A stretch of 64,000 nt of DNA from Roseibacillus persicicus (GTDB lineage Bacteria > Verrucomicrobiota > Verrucomicrobiia > Verrucomicrobiales > Akkermansiaceae), in contig NZ_BMXI01000005.1 in NCBI RefSeq assembly GCF_014651675.1, positions 62,001 through 126,000 on the forward strand, written 5' to 3'. Position 1 is the stretch's first letter; the number at the start of each line of letters is the position of its first letter. The position numbers were made by a program, and so were the translations under genes. A model generated the notes under the pieces. That model was not told where the DNA came from, ran no database searches, and saw nothing but the letters and a program-made list of their open reading frames with translations. This document shows, piece by piece, positions 36,789 through 46,465 of this stretch.

Positions 36789-39314
36789 ATGAAAGCATTT
36801 TTACCACTACTCGCCTCTGCCGCCAGTCTATCTGCTGCCGGTGTCCCGGAGGTAGACCTTGTCTTCTATGGGCGGGTTCTCAACTTGGCCGGAGGGGAGC
36901 CCTATGTGATGACTGCCGGTTCCTTGAACTGGCAAATCGACGGGGAGGAAGAGGTGATTTTCGAGACCTCGGCCAACCTTTCCGCGATGAAAGGAGGAGA
37001 AATCTCCTATCAGATTCGCGTGCCTCAGCACTTGGCGATAGCCGAGACGCTGGAGTCAGTTTTGCCTGGTCTTCCCTTGCAAGAGGGTGCTGATGAAGTC
37101 TTTTTCAAAAACACGAATCTGACTCTTAATGGCGAGACCTTGCGGTTGGCAGACCCCGGGGCCTTTCAGATGGAACTCTCCACTGCTCAGCGGGGGAGCT
37201 TCAAGCGTCTTGACCTCATCTACGATGGACCCTTGCCCGACACCGACGGCGATGGCCTTCCCGATTGGTGGGAGGACAAATATGGCACGGATCGAAATCT
37301 CGCCGATGCGAACGCGGATCCCGACGGCGATCTGGTGAGCAATCTTTCCGAGTTTCAGCTTGGCACGGATCCGGTGGGTGATGACCAGATTCCGAAACTG
37401 CTTTCCGAGTATGCCTTTGCGGTGCCGACTGGAGGACGGGCGATTCCTGTAATCACAGTGATTGACTCGGACTCAGCTGCTGAGGATTTGGTCTTCGAAG
37501 CGCAAGACGTTCCTGACTCCATGCGCCTCCTTCTGTTAGGGAAAGCTGAGCCAATCACGACCTTCACCTATGCCGATGTAAATAGTGGCCGCGTGGTGTT
37601 CGAGCATTTGGGGGAACAGGCTGAAGAAGTGGCCTTTGCTCTAACAGTTCGTGATGAAACCGAGAGTCATCCCGCGGCCTCGGCCCAATGTCGTTTGATG
37701 GTCAGCGAGGCAGCCCAACTGTGGGCGGGCTGGCAATTGGCAGGGGAGAGTCCCGAAGATTTTCCGGCGGTGCAAGATGCTTCCCAACTGGCGGGGGCGG
37801 CGACGCTGAGAGGACCATCGAGTCCGACTGCTTGGGAAAGCACCGAGAGCGAGCAGACGGAAGAAGTCGGGCGGTTGTTTGTCGGCTCGGTTTCGGAGGA
37901 CACCTTCCTCGGAACAAAGGAGTCGGATGTTTTCCTCGCAGGCGGGGGAGACCGGGTTCTGCCGGGGGCGGGCGAAGATCGAATTGTCGTCGCGGATTCC
38001 GAGAACACGGTGGTGGTGAGTCACTTTCAAGCCAGCGAAGATGTCCTCGATTTGCGGCTGCTGTTAGAACCGGTGGAAGGACGCACTTTGCAAAACTATG
38101 TGCGTTTGAGCGGGGGAGTTCTTCAAGTGGATCGGGACGGTGATGGCTCGGGATTTGTGGATGGTGAGGTTCGCTTCGAGTCCTCCGAGATGCCGCAGGA
38201 ACTTGCAGAACTCTGGGACATGGGAGCGCTGGAGACGGGCGAAGTGATTCCACGCACGACGCTTTTCCTCGCTTCCGAGGGAGAGCTTGCGGAGGAAGAC
38301 TTGCAAGAAGTCCAACTGACCTTCCGCCGTCGCGGAGATGCTTCCGAGACGCTGACCGTTCCTTTGATTTTCTCAGGAACCGCCACCATGGGAGCTGACT
38401 TCGCGAACCTTCCAATCTCGTTGACTTTCGCTCCTGGAGAGAAGGTCAAGACCTTGCAGGTGAAGCCTTTTGGCGATGATTTGTTAGAGCCCACGGAGAC
38501 GCTTCAGGTCGAGCTGGCCAGCCATGCCGACTGGGATCTGGCTGAGGACGGGGCCTCTGTTACACTAACACTCACGGACTTGCCAAGCCGGGTCTGGCTG
38601 GAGTTGGCCGAGCGGGTTGCCATCCGGGACTACGATTATCCCGGGCAGATTTTGATTCGCCGTAGTGGTCCGACATCTATTCCGCTGACCGTGCGGCTCA
38701 CTGCGGGAGGAAACGCCACGGCCTTTGTCGACTATCGGCGTTTGCCTTCATCGGTTACCTTTGCCCCGGCTCAAATGGTTCTGACTCTGGATGTCGAGCC
38801 CCTTGCTTCGGGCTTGCTGCAGAATGGTTCCGAGACCGTGACCGTCGGGGTTCAGCCCGATTCGGCCTATCTTCTGGGGGAAACTTCCTCGGCTACGGTT
38901 CTGATTGTGGAGCGCCCGGCGACCATCGCGGACTGGATGGCTGTTCATTCGGTGAATGAGGAGCGTGAGAACTTCCTCCTCGCGGACGGTGACTCCGATG
39001 GCTTGAATGGACTGGCTGAATTTGCCTTTGGGGGAAATCCGTTTGTTCCGGACGGGGGAGAGGTGACCCCTATTCTTCTCAGCGCTGGCGAGGGTGGCTT
39101 TACCCTCCGCTATCAGCGCCGCATCTTTGCTCCCGAGCTGGTCTATCAGGTGAAATCGTCCACGAACTTGGACAGTTGGGAATCGGTGGATGCCTCCAGT
39201 GTTCGGGAAGAGACCCAGGTTCTTCCTGATGGGATGGAGCAGGTGACCGTGCATTTTCTTCAGCCCCTTCCCGCTTCGTGTCATTTCCGCGTGGTGGCGG
39301 ATGTCTTGCCATAG
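36789..39314 (+). CDS. Secreted Calx-beta/thrombospondin-3/RTX-like protein
   Basis: An 841-residue protein with a signal peptide (MKAFLPLLASAASLSAAG). Residues about 149-196 hold thrombospondin type 3-like calcium motifs (DTDGDGLPDWWEDKYGTD, DANADPDGDLVSN). A cadherin-like beta domain follows (about 200-310). Residues about 373-422 (FLGTKESDVFLAGGGDRVLP, then GAGEDRIVV) resemble the RTX/type I secretion target family. Two Calx-beta domains come next (about 485-597 and 599-709). The C-terminal part has another D-x-D-x-D motif (LADGDSDGLNGLAEFAFGGN) and the common verrucomicrobial C-terminal module. It is a multi-domain, calcium-binding surface protein. It lies 21 bp after the giant gene and ends 1 bp before the next start. 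Confidence 0.8.
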   Translation: MKAFLPLLASAASLSAAGVPEVDLVFYGRVLNLAGGEPYVMTAGSLNWQIDGEEEVIFETSANLSAMKGGEISYQIRVPQHLAIAETLESVLPGLPLQEGADEVFFKNTNLTLNGETLRLADPGAFQMELSTAQRGSFKRLDLIYDGPLPDTDGDGLPDWWEDKYGTDRNLADANADPDGDLVSNLSEFQLGTDPVGDDQIPKLLSEYAFAVPTGGRAIPVITVIDSDSAAEDLVFEAQDVPDSMRLLLLGKAEPITTFTYADVNSGRVVFEHLGEQAEEVAFALTVRDETESHPAASAQCRLMVSEAAQLWAGWQLAGESPEDFPAVQDASQLAGAATLRGPSSPTAWESTESEQTEEVGRLFVGSVSEDTFLGTKESDVFLAGGGDRVLPGAGEDRIVVADSENTVVVSHFQASEDVLDLRLLLEPVEGRTLQNYVRLSGGVLQVDRDGDGSGFVDGEVRFESSEMPQELAELWDMGALETGEVIPRTTLFLASEGELAEEDLQEVQLTFRRRGDASETLTVPLIFSGTATMGADFANLPISLTFAPGEKVKTLQVKPFGDDLLEPTETLQVELASHADWDLAEDGASVTLTLTDLPSRVWLELAERVAIRDYDYPGQILIRRSGPTSIPLTVRLTAGGNATAFVDYRRLPSSVTFAPAQMVLTLDVEPLASGLLQNGSETVTVGVQPDSAYLLGETSSATVLIVERPATIADWMAVHSVNEERENFLLADGDSDGLNGLAEFAFGGNPFVPDGGEVTPILLSAGEGGFTLRYQRRIFAPELVYQVKSSTNLDSWESVDASSVREETQVLPDGMEQVTVHFLQPLPASCHFRVVADVLP

Positions 39315-39315
39315 G

Positions 39316-40017
39316 ATGAGGATGAATTTAGGTCAGAAAGCTTGTTTGGGGTTGGCTCTGTCTTTCTCCGGTGTGGAAGCGCAAACCAATCTGGAGATGG
39401 TGGAGGCCAGTTCGCTCTCGCAGGAAAGCTACGGCCGCGACCGTGTGAGTTACAATCAATGGCTGGCGACTTCCATTGATGTTGGCGAAAGCGAGGAGGC
39501 CTTTCGGGTCTCCTCGGTGACCCTGCGCGCGCGCGTGTTGTATCCCAATGCGAATGTCTACGTCGCGCTTTATGGAACGGAAGGACTTCGACCGTCAGCG
39601 GCAGAAACCTTTGTGCTCTTTGATGCCAGCAGTCTCGCCTATGCCCCTTCCTCCCCAGACTCGGCTGATTTTCAGCTTTCTCCAGTCGAGGGGTCGACTG
39701 GCACGGAGGCGGTTTTGCAACCGGGGCAACGATACTGGCTGGTGCTCGGTGTCTCAGATCATGACTACGATCAGGATGTTTCCACTGGCCTATACGAATG
39801 GGATTACATTGAGAGCGGGAAGCAAATTTCCCAAGACGGGAACTTGATTCAAATCGCGGACACCATTGCCGCCGGAGGCACCGGAGGGCAAAACTGGGAG
39901 CCTGTTTCGGCCAGTCCGCAGAGCTTCGGAATTCAACTCTCGCCGGTGCCAGAACCCGGAGTGACGAGCTTGCTTCTTTGCGTGCTATTGGGAGGATTGT
40001 CGGTACGGAGGCGATGA
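39316..40017 (+). CDS. Secreted PEP-CTERM anchor protein
   Basis: About 233 residues from ATG 39316 (MRMNLGQKACLGLALS, signal peptide); the frame can open earlier, inside the upstream gene. The middle is a beta-rich domain of the choice-of-anchor kind (FRVSSVTLRARVLYPNANVY). The C-terminus is a typical PEP-CTERM sorting signal: SPVPEPG, then a hydrophobic helix (VTSLLLCVLLGGLS), then VRRR. Such proteins are recognised by the exosortase system and are anchored or processed at the surface. No exosortase is in the window. It shares a 4-base overlap with the next gene (ATGA). Confidence 0.85.
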   Translation: MRMNLGQKACLGLALSFSGVEAQTNLEMVEASSLSQESYGRDRVSYNQWLATSIDVGESEEAFRVSSVTLRARVLYPNANVYVALYGTEGLRPSAAETFVLFDASSLAYAPSSPDSADFQLSPVEGSTGTEAVLQPGQRYWLVLGVSDHDYDQDVSTGLYEWDYIESGKQISQDGNLIQIADTIAAGGTGGQNWEPVSASPQSFGIQLSPVPEPGVTSLLLCVLLGGLSVRRR

Positions 40018-40949
40018 AGAAGGAGAGACTGTTAGGATGTTTGGCTGTCTTTGCGAGCTTGGGTCTCACCGCTTGCAAGGAAGTGAAGACTGTCGAGAAG
40101 CAGGTCGAGTCGGAGCCGTCAAATGAAGTGGTCGATGCGGTTGCTCGCGTGGGGGAGGTTTGGCTGTTAGAGGAAGATCTCACAGTCTATCGAGAGCGGC
40201 GCCCGGGATTGAGCCGGGAAAAGGCGCTGCAGGAACTTATTCAAGAAGAGGCCATTGCACAGGCCGCGCTCAGAGAGAAATTGGACCAAGATGCGGAGAC
40301 GAAAGCGGCCTGGCGCGCGACGCTGGCCAGTCGTTTTCTGAGCCAAGCCGAAGCGATCGCTCAACCTGACGAGGAGCAGTTGCGTGAGAGCTGGGAGGCT
40401 CAGAATGAGCGCTGGAGAGTTCCAGCTCAAGCTCGGGTGGCGGCGATTCGTCGTCGTTTTACTGAGGCCGAAGTCGAATCTGTTAGAGAATCCCTCTCGC
40501 TGGCAGCGAGGGAGTTTCGAGAGTTGCCGGCGGACGAGAACCGGAAGGGATTCGGGGCGCTGGCCGCGCGTTTCTCCGACGAGCCAAACACCCGCTATCA
40601 GGGGGGGACGCTTGGCTGGGTGAGCTCCGACTCGGAGCATCTTCTTTTGCCACCCCAGGTGACGGAGGCCATCTTTGCCGAGCCAGAAGCAGGGCTGTTA
40701 GAACCTGTTGTTGGTGAGGGGGAAGGATGGTTAATCTTGATTGAGGAGCTGAAAGCTGAGTCGGAACGCAGCTTTGATGAGGTTCGGGACCAGCTGGAGC
40801 GCGAGTGGATCAGTTCCAACGCCCAGTCCGCAAAGGAACAGCAAATTGAGGCTGCCGTGCAGCAGGTGACTGTTGAGATTTTTGGGGAATCAGCTAGTCC
40901 GGATCGCGAAGAGAAAGCCGCTCCCGTGGTTCCCGCGCTACCTAATTAG
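40014..40949 (+). CDS. PpiC/SurA-type peptidyl-prolyl isomerase lipoprotein
   Basis: About 311 residues from ATG 40014, overlapping the preceding stop. The signal peptide ends in a lipobox (ASLGLTACKE), so the protein is membrane-anchored. The N-terminal half (about 40-150) is a SurA-like helical chaperone region. The parvulin domain follows (about 150-265): ARVAAIRRRFTEAE, FGALAARFSDEPN, GGTLGWVSS and LPPQVTEAIFAEPEAG. The family folds periplasmic or outer-membrane proteins. As the last gene of the exoprotein cluster it could serve the large products upstream; that is inferred. The convergent LpxR-like gene stops 6 bp away. Confidence 0.88.
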   Translation: MKKERLLGCLAVFASLGLTACKEVKTVEKQVESEPSNEVVDAVARVGEVWLLEEDLTVYRERRPGLSREKALQELIQEEAIAQAALREKLDQDAETKAAWRATLASRFLSQAEAIAQPDEEQLRESWEAQNERWRVPAQARVAAIRRRFTEAEVESVRESLSLAAREFRELPADENRKGFGALAARFSDEPNTRYQGGTLGWVSSDSEHLLLPPQVTEAIFAEPEAGLLEPVVGEGEGWLILIEELKAESERSFDEVRDQLEREWISSNAQSAKEQQIEAAVQQVTVEIFGESASPDREEKAAPVVPALPN

Positions 40950-40955
40950 CGGCAG

Positions 40956-41999
40956 TTAGAAAAGAACCTTCGCCTCGATGGCGAGGTAGGAATTGGCCTC
41001 ATCCTGGAGCTTGAACTCGTTGGAGCGTTTCACCCAAGACAGGCGACCGTCGAAAATTGGAGTCTGGAATCCGAGCCCGAGGCTCACTTCCCCGACCCAG
41101 TATTCCTTATCCACACTGTGGCTGTCGCTGAAGGTGTTGCCATCGAGAAAAATGTTTCGGCCGACCGCCCAGCCTTCTGCCGAAGCAAAGAGATAGCACC
41201 CGAAACCGTCATCCGAAAGCTCTTGTGAAGGAATGGAAAACTTATGAATGTCACCAACCCCGGCCCTGAGCTCGAGTCCAGCAGTTAGGCGAGTGGAAAC
41301 GTTGCCGAGGTCGAATCCAAGAGTCGGCATGAGGTTGAAAGAGAGGGGAGCGCTTTTCTCGGCGGTGGAAAAGAGCCAGGTTCTTTCTCCATGAAGGGTG
41401 AAAGCGAACTCGTTGTCCAATTGGTGGCGCCAGCCTACGGGTTCCACCCCATTGAAGAGCTTGTGCCAGCGTCGCTGCACTTCGTCGGCACCCGAAGCAG
41501 GTCCCACGACCCCAAGGGCGACACTGAACCGGTCCCGTGTCACCACTGACTCGAAGCCGAACAGCGATGAGAGACCTCTCCGCTCCCACTGGGGCTCGAG
41601 ATAGAGGTATCCCGCATAGGGCCTGTCATCGCTTTGCAGTTGGTAGGCATCGAGGGAGTAGCCGACGCCGAAGCGGGAGGGGCCGAAGGCGATGTCTTCC
41701 GGGGTATACATTTCCTGTCCCAGCGAGATGCCGCCCCGGGTAGCCTCAACGTCCATTCCGAAATGAAAGAGAGCATTCATCAAGTCGCTGGACCCAAGAA
41801 AACATCGGGTGCCTTCATCGTCATGATGCCAATAGCGAAAGGAAAGACCCTGCGTGTAGTGCCGGTCGGTATATTTGCCGCCGAAGGGCTCCAAGAAAGA
41901 GTCATTATCCCACCGCAACTCGAAACTCCTTTTCTCCTTTGCGGAAAGAGAACCGAACAGGCCAATTGCCAAGGCTGCAATTTTGAGAAGTGGACGCAT
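40956..41999 (-). CDS. lpxR: LpxR-like lipid A deacylase (outer membrane)
   Basis: A 347-residue outer-membrane beta-barrel with a signal peptide (about residues 1-20). It shows the LpxR/DUF2219 pattern: ELRWDNDSFLEPFGGKYTDR at the start, TDRHYTQGLSFRYW, SLGQEMYTPEDI, DDRPYAGYLYLEP and later VVGPASGADEVQRRWHKLF. In Salmonella LpxR removes the 3'-acyloxyacyl moiety of lipid A in a Ca2+-dependent reaction; Asn/Asp of the first motif and His of the last are the catalytic or metal-binding positions. The C-terminal residue is Phe, as usual for barrel proteins. It follows nasA by 82 bp but belongs functionally elsewhere. Confidence 0.8.
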   Translation of the reverse strand: MRPLLKIAALAIGLFGSLSAKEKRSFELRWDNDSFLEPFGGKYTDRHYTQGLSFRYWHHDDEGTRCFLGSSDLMNALFHFGMDVEATRGGISLGQEMYTPEDIAFGPSRFGVGYSLDAYQLQSDDRPYAGYLYLEPQWERRGLSSLFGFESVVTRDRFSVALGVVGPASGADEVQRRWHKLFNGVEPVGWRHQLDNEFAFTLHGERTWLFSTAEKSAPLSFNLMPTLGFDLGNVSTRLTAGLELRAGVGDIHKFSIPSQELSDDGFGCYLFASAEGWAVGRNIFLDGNTFSDSHSVDKEYWVGEVSLGLGFQTPIFDGRLSWVKRSNEFKLQDEANSYLAIEAKVLF

Positions 42000-42081
42000 G
42001 ATGACGAGACATTCCCAAACTTGAGGGAACCTGGCAAGGTCGCGGACGACGACTTGTCTAGGTAAGCCTGAGCCCCGGGTC

Positions 42082-44292
42082 CTAGGAGACCTTCACCGCG
42101 CAATACTTGTAGCTCGGTTGGCGGGAGTGGGGATCGAAGCTGGCGTGGGTTAGTTGGTTGACCTCCGGATAATGCATGGGGAGAAAGACCTGGCCGGGTT
42201 GCACGGTGGGGGCGTAGTAGGCGAGGGCGGTGATGCTGGCCCGCCGACTGGCGATGGTGACGGTCTGGCGGTCAGCGATGCCCAGGCGCCTGGCGTCGTC
42301 GGGGTGAATCTCGAGGTAGCATTCCTCGGGATAGAGCTTGCGCAGAATCTTGGATTTTCCCGTGCGGGTCTGGGTGTGCCACTGGCTACTGGTGCCGCGA
42401 CCGGTGAGAAGAATGAAGGGGAAGTCCTCGCAGGTGGGTTCGGCTAGAGGAGAGGGGTGGTCGAAGAGAAATTTGGCCTTTCTACTAGGGGTGTAGTAGT
42501 TGCCCTCCTCGTAGAGTCGACGCTCCTTCGCTGGGGGGGCGGCGTTGGCGGCAGCAGGGAAGGGCCACTGCACGCCTCCTTGTTCTTCCAGAAATTGATA
42601 GTCGGGGATTCCCGTGATGTCGCAGGGTTGTCCTTCGCTGAGGGCCTTGAGGGCTTGAAAGGCATCGGCTGGAGTGGGCCATTGTTTGAGAAACTCGCAG
42701 CCTCCCCAACGGTCGGCGAGGGCGTGGACGATGCGGAAGTCGCTCAGGGCCTGCCCCGGGGCCTGTTTGACCTGACGAATGACCCCAAAGCGGCGCTCGG
42801 AATTGATGAAGGTGCCATCCTTTTCCCCCCAACCCGCCGCTGGCAGAAAGAGGTCGGCCATTTGTGCCGTTTCGGTGCTTTGATACATGTCTTGCACCAC
42901 GAGGAAATCCAGTTTCTCGCGAATATGGGCGAACTTCTTTTGGGCAATCCAGGAATGATTCGGATTGGTGGCGATGATCCAAAGCCCCTTGATTTCGCCC
43001 CGGTCGATGGCCTCAATGATTTGGTCGTAGGCATAGCCGGGGGAGTCCTGAATCCGGTCCTCCTCGACTCCGAGGAGACGGGACACCTTCGCACGGTGCT
43101 CGGGATTGGCGAAGTCGTGACCACCGAGGAGGTTGGTGGTATTGGAAAAAAGGCGGGAGCCCATGGCGTTGCATTGGCCGGTGATGGAATTGGGTCCAGT
43201 GCCTGGTTTGCCAATGTTGCCCGTCATGAGGCAGAGATTGATGATGGCCTGGGCGGTGCGGACACCTTCGTAGCTCTGGTTCACGCCCATGGTCCACCAC
43301 CAGGAGACTCGCTTTCCGGGGTCGGAGACCAGGCGGGCGAGGGATTCGAGTTCGGCGACAGTTTGGCCACACTTCGGGGCGGTTTTCTCGGGGGAGTAGT
43401 CTTTGAGAAAGTCGCAGAAGTCCTCGAATCCTTCGGTCCTCGCCAAGCTCTCCTCGTCGATTCGGCCGTCGCGCACGATGCAATGGGCGAGGGTGTAGAG
43501 GAGGATGAGGTCGGATTTGGGCGTGAGAGGGACGTGGCGCGTTGCGACTTGAGCGGTCTCGGTCCGGCGGGGATCGATGACTACGATTTTTGGGTCACGC
43601 GTATTGTTCATCACCCTTTGCCACATGATGGGGTGCGCGATGGCGGGATTGGCTCCGATAAAGACGAGCACGTCGGACTCCTCGAAATCGGCGTAGGTGT
43701 AGGGAGGGGCGTCGAACCCGAAGGATTGCTTGTAGGCCACCACCGAGGTGGCCATGCATTGGCGGGTGTTGCCGTCGCCGTGTTTCGTGCCCATCCCGAA
43801 TTTTGCAAAGGAGCCTAAGAGAAAGAAATCTTCGCAGGTGATTTGGCCAGTAGAGATGAAGGCGACGGAGTCTTTGCCGTGTTTGTTTTGAATCGCTTGA
43901 AAGCGATCGCAGAAGGTATCAAGGGCGGTGTTCCAATCGGTGGGTTTTCCGTTAATCAGAGGGGCGCTTGCGCGATCGTCCGAATCGAGAACCGCAAGCG
44001 CTTCCCATCCCTTGGGGCAGGCCATCCCGAGATTGACGGGATAGTTTGCCGAAGGAGTGAGGTTGACCGCTTGCCCGCCCTTGAGAGAGATCTTTAGCCG
44101 ACAGCCCGTCGAGCAATAGCCGCACACCGAGGTCGTGGTGGAATCGGGGGCGAGCCCGGCGGGAACCTGACCGAGGCCGAATTTGCCGGGATGGCGCAGG
44201 AGCTCTTCGGTGTAGGGGCCGGTGCGGGCATGCAGCTGGGTGTGCTGGCGAACGAGGTCGGTGAGGCCTTTGTGGGTGGTGGGGATGGTCAT
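42082..44292 (-). CDS. nasA: Assimilatory nitrate reductase, molybdopterin subunit
   Basis: A 736-residue Mo-bisMGD oxidoreductase, started at ATG 44292 ([13 protein letters not shown]) rather than the TTG two codons earlier. The N-terminal [4Fe-4S] site is [11 protein letters not shown]...ACPKG (C-x2-C-x3-C then Cys about 27 residues on). Molybdopterin motifs follow: [26 protein letters not shown] (Cys as likely Mo ligand), and the C-terminal binding domain ([20 protein letters not shown]). It reduces nitrate to nitrite in the cytoplasm. There is no Tat signal. It forms a run with the DmsBC-type fusion, flavodoxin and nirA. The nitrate identity is supported by context; the fold alone also fits formate dehydrogenases. 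Confidence 0.92.
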   Translation of the reverse strand: MTIPTTHKGLTDLVRQHTQLHARTGPYTEELLRHPGKFGLGQVPAGLAPDSTTTSVCGYCSTGCRLKISLKGGQAVNLTPSANYPVNLGMACPKGWEALAVLDSDDRASAPLINGKPTDWNTALDTFCDRFQAIQNKHGKDSVAFISTGQITCEDFFLLGSFAKFGMGTKHGDGNTRQCMATSVVAYKQSFGFDAPPYTYADFEESDVLVFIGANPAIAHPIMWQRVMNNTRDPKIVVIDPRRTETAQVATRHVPLTPKSDLILLYTLAHCIVRDGRIDEESLARTEGFEDFCDFLKDYSPEKTAPKCGQTVAELESLARLVSDPGKRVSWWWTMGVNQSYEGVRTAQAIINLCLMTGNIGKPGTGPNSITGQCNAMGSRLFSNTTNLLGGHDFANPEHRAKVSRLLGVEEDRIQDSPGYAYDQIIEAIDRGEIKGLWIIATNPNHSWIAQKKFAHIREKLDFLVVQDMYQSTETAQMADLFLPAAGWGEKDGTFINSERRFGVIRQVKQAPGQALSDFRIVHALADRWGGCEFLKQWPTPADAFQALKALSEGQPCDITGIPDYQFLEEQGGVQWPFPAAANAAPPAKERRLYEEGNYYTPSRKAKFLFDHPSPLAEPTCEDFPFILLTGRGTSSQWHTQTRTGKSKILRKLYPEECYLEIHPDDARRLGIADRQTVTIASRRASITALAYYAPTVQPGQVFLPMHYPEVNQLTHASFDPHSRQPSYKYCAVKVS

Positions 44293-44308
44293 GACCAAGC
44301 GTTCTGAA

Positions 44309-45799
44309 TTAGTGGATGAAGCCCGGCATCTTGAGAGGCCGCACGGCTTTGAAGTAAAGAGTCCTTTCCGCCAGAATGCTGGTCAGGAGAAAGGGGAGAG
44401 CGAGCCACGGGCTGAGGAAGATGGCAGCGGCTGACAAGACGCCGGAGGCAAACCGGATTTTTCCGATGAGGGAGAGCTTCTCCGTGATGATGGTGCGCTC
44501 GCGGGAGAGAGTGGGGTTCTTGAGCTGAATAATATCGAGAGCGAGAAGGCCCAGCGTGGTCGCGCTGAAGAGGGGCGCGAGTTGAGGGCTCTGGAAGCTC
44601 AGGGTGAGCAAGGTGAAGAGCCCGACGGCACCAAAGAAGCGAGGGAAGGTGATGCGCGCATTCCAGAGGACGCGGGGAGTGGACTGGTAGATTTTCACGC
44701 TTGTGAAGACTGCTGCGAGGGCGGTAAGGGCTCCGGTCAGCTGGATGGCGGGGTGAGCCAGAATGGAGAGAAAGGGAAGGTCGAAAGCGCGAACGAGTGG
44801 CACTGTTAGAAACGCTCCGAGGACGGTGAAGGCCAAGAGCTCACGGGAAAGCCAACTGGTCTTGAGGCCCAGAAAAAAGCGCCAGGCCTTGAGCGGTTGA
44901 CCGAGATGGAGGGTGGCGGCCGTTAGTCCAATGGCGAACAGGGCGAAGCTGAGAATGGAAAGGGCAAGACTGCCGCTGGCCGCCAAATAGATGCCCACTG
45001 CCGCCTGGGTGAGGGTTAGCATGATGACCAGGGGGGCGTGGGCGTGCTCGGGCTTGAGGTTATCGCGGTCGGCGGCCTGGGCGGTGAGAGGAACCTCGCG
45101 GCCGGTGTAGCGGGTGGTGGGTTGGGTGATGCTGGCGGGGGGAGCTCCATTGAGCCAGCCGAGGTTGCGACTGCCTAGCTTGGATTTTTCGGCCACATTG
45201 ACTTTGACAATTCGGATGGCTTCGGTGGGACAAGCTTGCACGCAGGCGGGGGCTTCCCCTTCGGCCAAACGGTCGTGGCACATGTCGCATTTGCGGACGA
45301 TGCCGCGCTTTTTGGAAAACTTGGGGACGTCGAAGGGGCACTTGAAGATGCAGTAGGAGCAGCCGATGCACTGGTCATCGAGGTGGCGCACAATGCCGGT
45401 GTCCTCGGACTTTTCGTAGGCTTGCACCGGGCAGCCATTGAGGCACTCGGGGTCGGCGCAGTGGTGGCAGGCCGTGGTGATGGTTTGCTGCCAGCCGGGT
45501 TCGTCCTCGCCGCCTAACAGAAGACCCACGTCGCGCCACGACTCGTCTTCATCAAGACCGTTTTGACTGTGGCAGGCGGTGACGCAGGCTTTGCAGGAGG
45601 TGCATTTGTCGAGAGCGACTTCGAAGGCGTATTGTTCCCCTTTGCCCGGCTTGGAAAGGGGGATGAGGTTGCGGTAGTGACCTGCCAGATCGGGCTCCCG
45701 CTCGTGTTGCTCGGCAAAATCGGCAACGGGGGTGAAGAGCTTCCGCTGATCGGCGAGGAGGTCGTCGATCAGAGTCCGTTCTGGAGCGAGGGTTGACAT
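44309..45799 (-). CDS. Fused DmsB/DmsC-type iron-sulfur and membrane electron-transfer subunit
   Basis: About 496 residues from ATG 45799 ([15 protein letters not shown]). The N-terminal part is a DmsB-like ferredoxin unit with four cysteine clusters: [42 protein letters not shown] and [21 protein letters not shown]. The C-terminal part (about 260-496) has several membrane helices and is DmsC-like; it should oxidise quinol. The expected role is to feed electrons from the quinone pool into the catalytic subunit, here probably NasA, 17 bp downstream. Assimilatory nitrate reductases usually use ferredoxin or NADH, so this is notable. One reading frame covers both parts with no frameshift. Confidence 0.85.
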   Translation of the reverse strand: MSTLAPERTLIDDLLADQRKLFTPVADFAEQHEREPDLAGHYRNLIPLSKPGKGEQYAFEVALDKCTSCKACVTACHSQNGLDEDESWRDVGLLLGGEDEPGWQQTITTACHHCADPECLNGCPVQAYEKSEDTGIVRHLDDQCIGCSYCIFKCPFDVPKFSKKRGIVRKCDMCHDRLAEGEAPACVQACPTEAIRIVKVNVAEKSKLGSRNLGWLNGAPPASITQPTTRYTGREVPLTAQAADRDNLKPEHAHAPLVIMLTLTQAAVGIYLAASGSLALSILSFALFAIGLTAATLHLGQPLKAWRFFLGLKTSWLSRELLAFTVLGAFLTVPLVRAFDLPFLSILAHPAIQLTGALTALAAVFTSVKIYQSTPRVLWNARITFPRFFGAVGLFTLLTLSFQSPQLAPLFSATTLGLLALDIIQLKNPTLSRERTIITEKLSLIGKIRFASGVLSAAAIFLSPWLALPFLLTSILAERTLYFKAVRPLKMPGFIH

Positions 45800-45838
45800 C
45801 AGTTGGGAAGATCCTGGGGAGAGAGGGAGCGTGGCCAA

Positions 45839-46444
45839 TCAGGCAGCGGCAGCTTCGGCGGGCTTGGCGAGAGATTCGCTGACCTGAGCGAGCCATTGGT
45901 CGAAGGGGTCATCGTAATCCACATCGCAGTCCACCCGCGGGCAGAGGCGCTGGCCTCCCAGCTTTTCGAGAACGGCATCGAACTCCTTCGCGCATTGGTT
46001 GAAATCGGGATACTCCGAATCGCCCAATCCAAGAACCGCGAAGTTTGTATTGGCGAAGGAAGGAGCGTCGTCGGCGTGGAGCAGTTCGTGCAGTTCCGCC
46101 GCATTGTCCGGTGGTTCGCCGTCGCCATAGGTCGAGGTGATGACGAGGAGATACTCGGCTTCCACGAGCTTCTGGGCATCGGAGTCAGCCATGTCGGTCA
46201 CGGTCGTTTGGTGTCCGGCTGCGGAAAGAGTCTTGGAGGTCTTTTTGGCCAGTCCTTCCGAAGTCCCGGTCTGCGAACCCCAGAGGATGTGCACCGCTTT
46301 GCCGGCGGGTGCTGGTGCGGATTGGGCAGGAAGAGCTTGGCTTGTGCCCGGAGCCTGTTGCACTTGCATGCGGGCGGCGAGGTAGCCGTTCAGCCAACCG
46401 ATCTGTTCGGGGGTGAAGGGCGCGTTGGGTGGGAGAGCAATCAT
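45839..46444 (-). CDS. Flavodoxin-domain protein (CysJ-type N-terminal half)
   Basis: A 201-residue protein starting at ATG. The N-terminus is APFTPEQIGWLNGYLAARM, the helix found at the start of CysJ-type flavoproteins. After an Ala/Pro linker comes a flavodoxin fold with the FMN phosphate loop GSQTGTSEGLA, then TYGDGEPPDNA and the third FMN loop LGLGDSEYPDF. The NADPH-binding half of CysJ is missing, so it depends on another reductase. It lies 21 bp after nirA and 39 bp before the DmsBC-type gene, so it probably donates electrons to NirA or carries electrons within the nitrate system. Confidence 0.85.
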   Translation of the reverse strand: MIALPPNAPFTPEQIGWLNGYLAARMQVQQAPGTSQALPAQSAPAPAGKAVHILWGSQTGTSEGLAKKTSKTLSAAGHQTTVTDMADSDAQKLVEAEYLLVITSTYGDGEPPDNAAELHELLHADDAPSFANTNFAVLGLGDSEYPDFNQCAKEFDAVLEKLGGQRLCPRVDCDVDYDDPFDQWLAQVSESLAKPAEAAAA

Positions 46445-46465
46445 ACGGTGGGAGGGGTTGGTCTA

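Noticed and set aside
42457-43818. Plus-strand frame of 453 codons over nasA
   Set aside because: Antisense to nasA with its iron-sulfur and molybdopterin motifs. No domain seen in the shadow frame.
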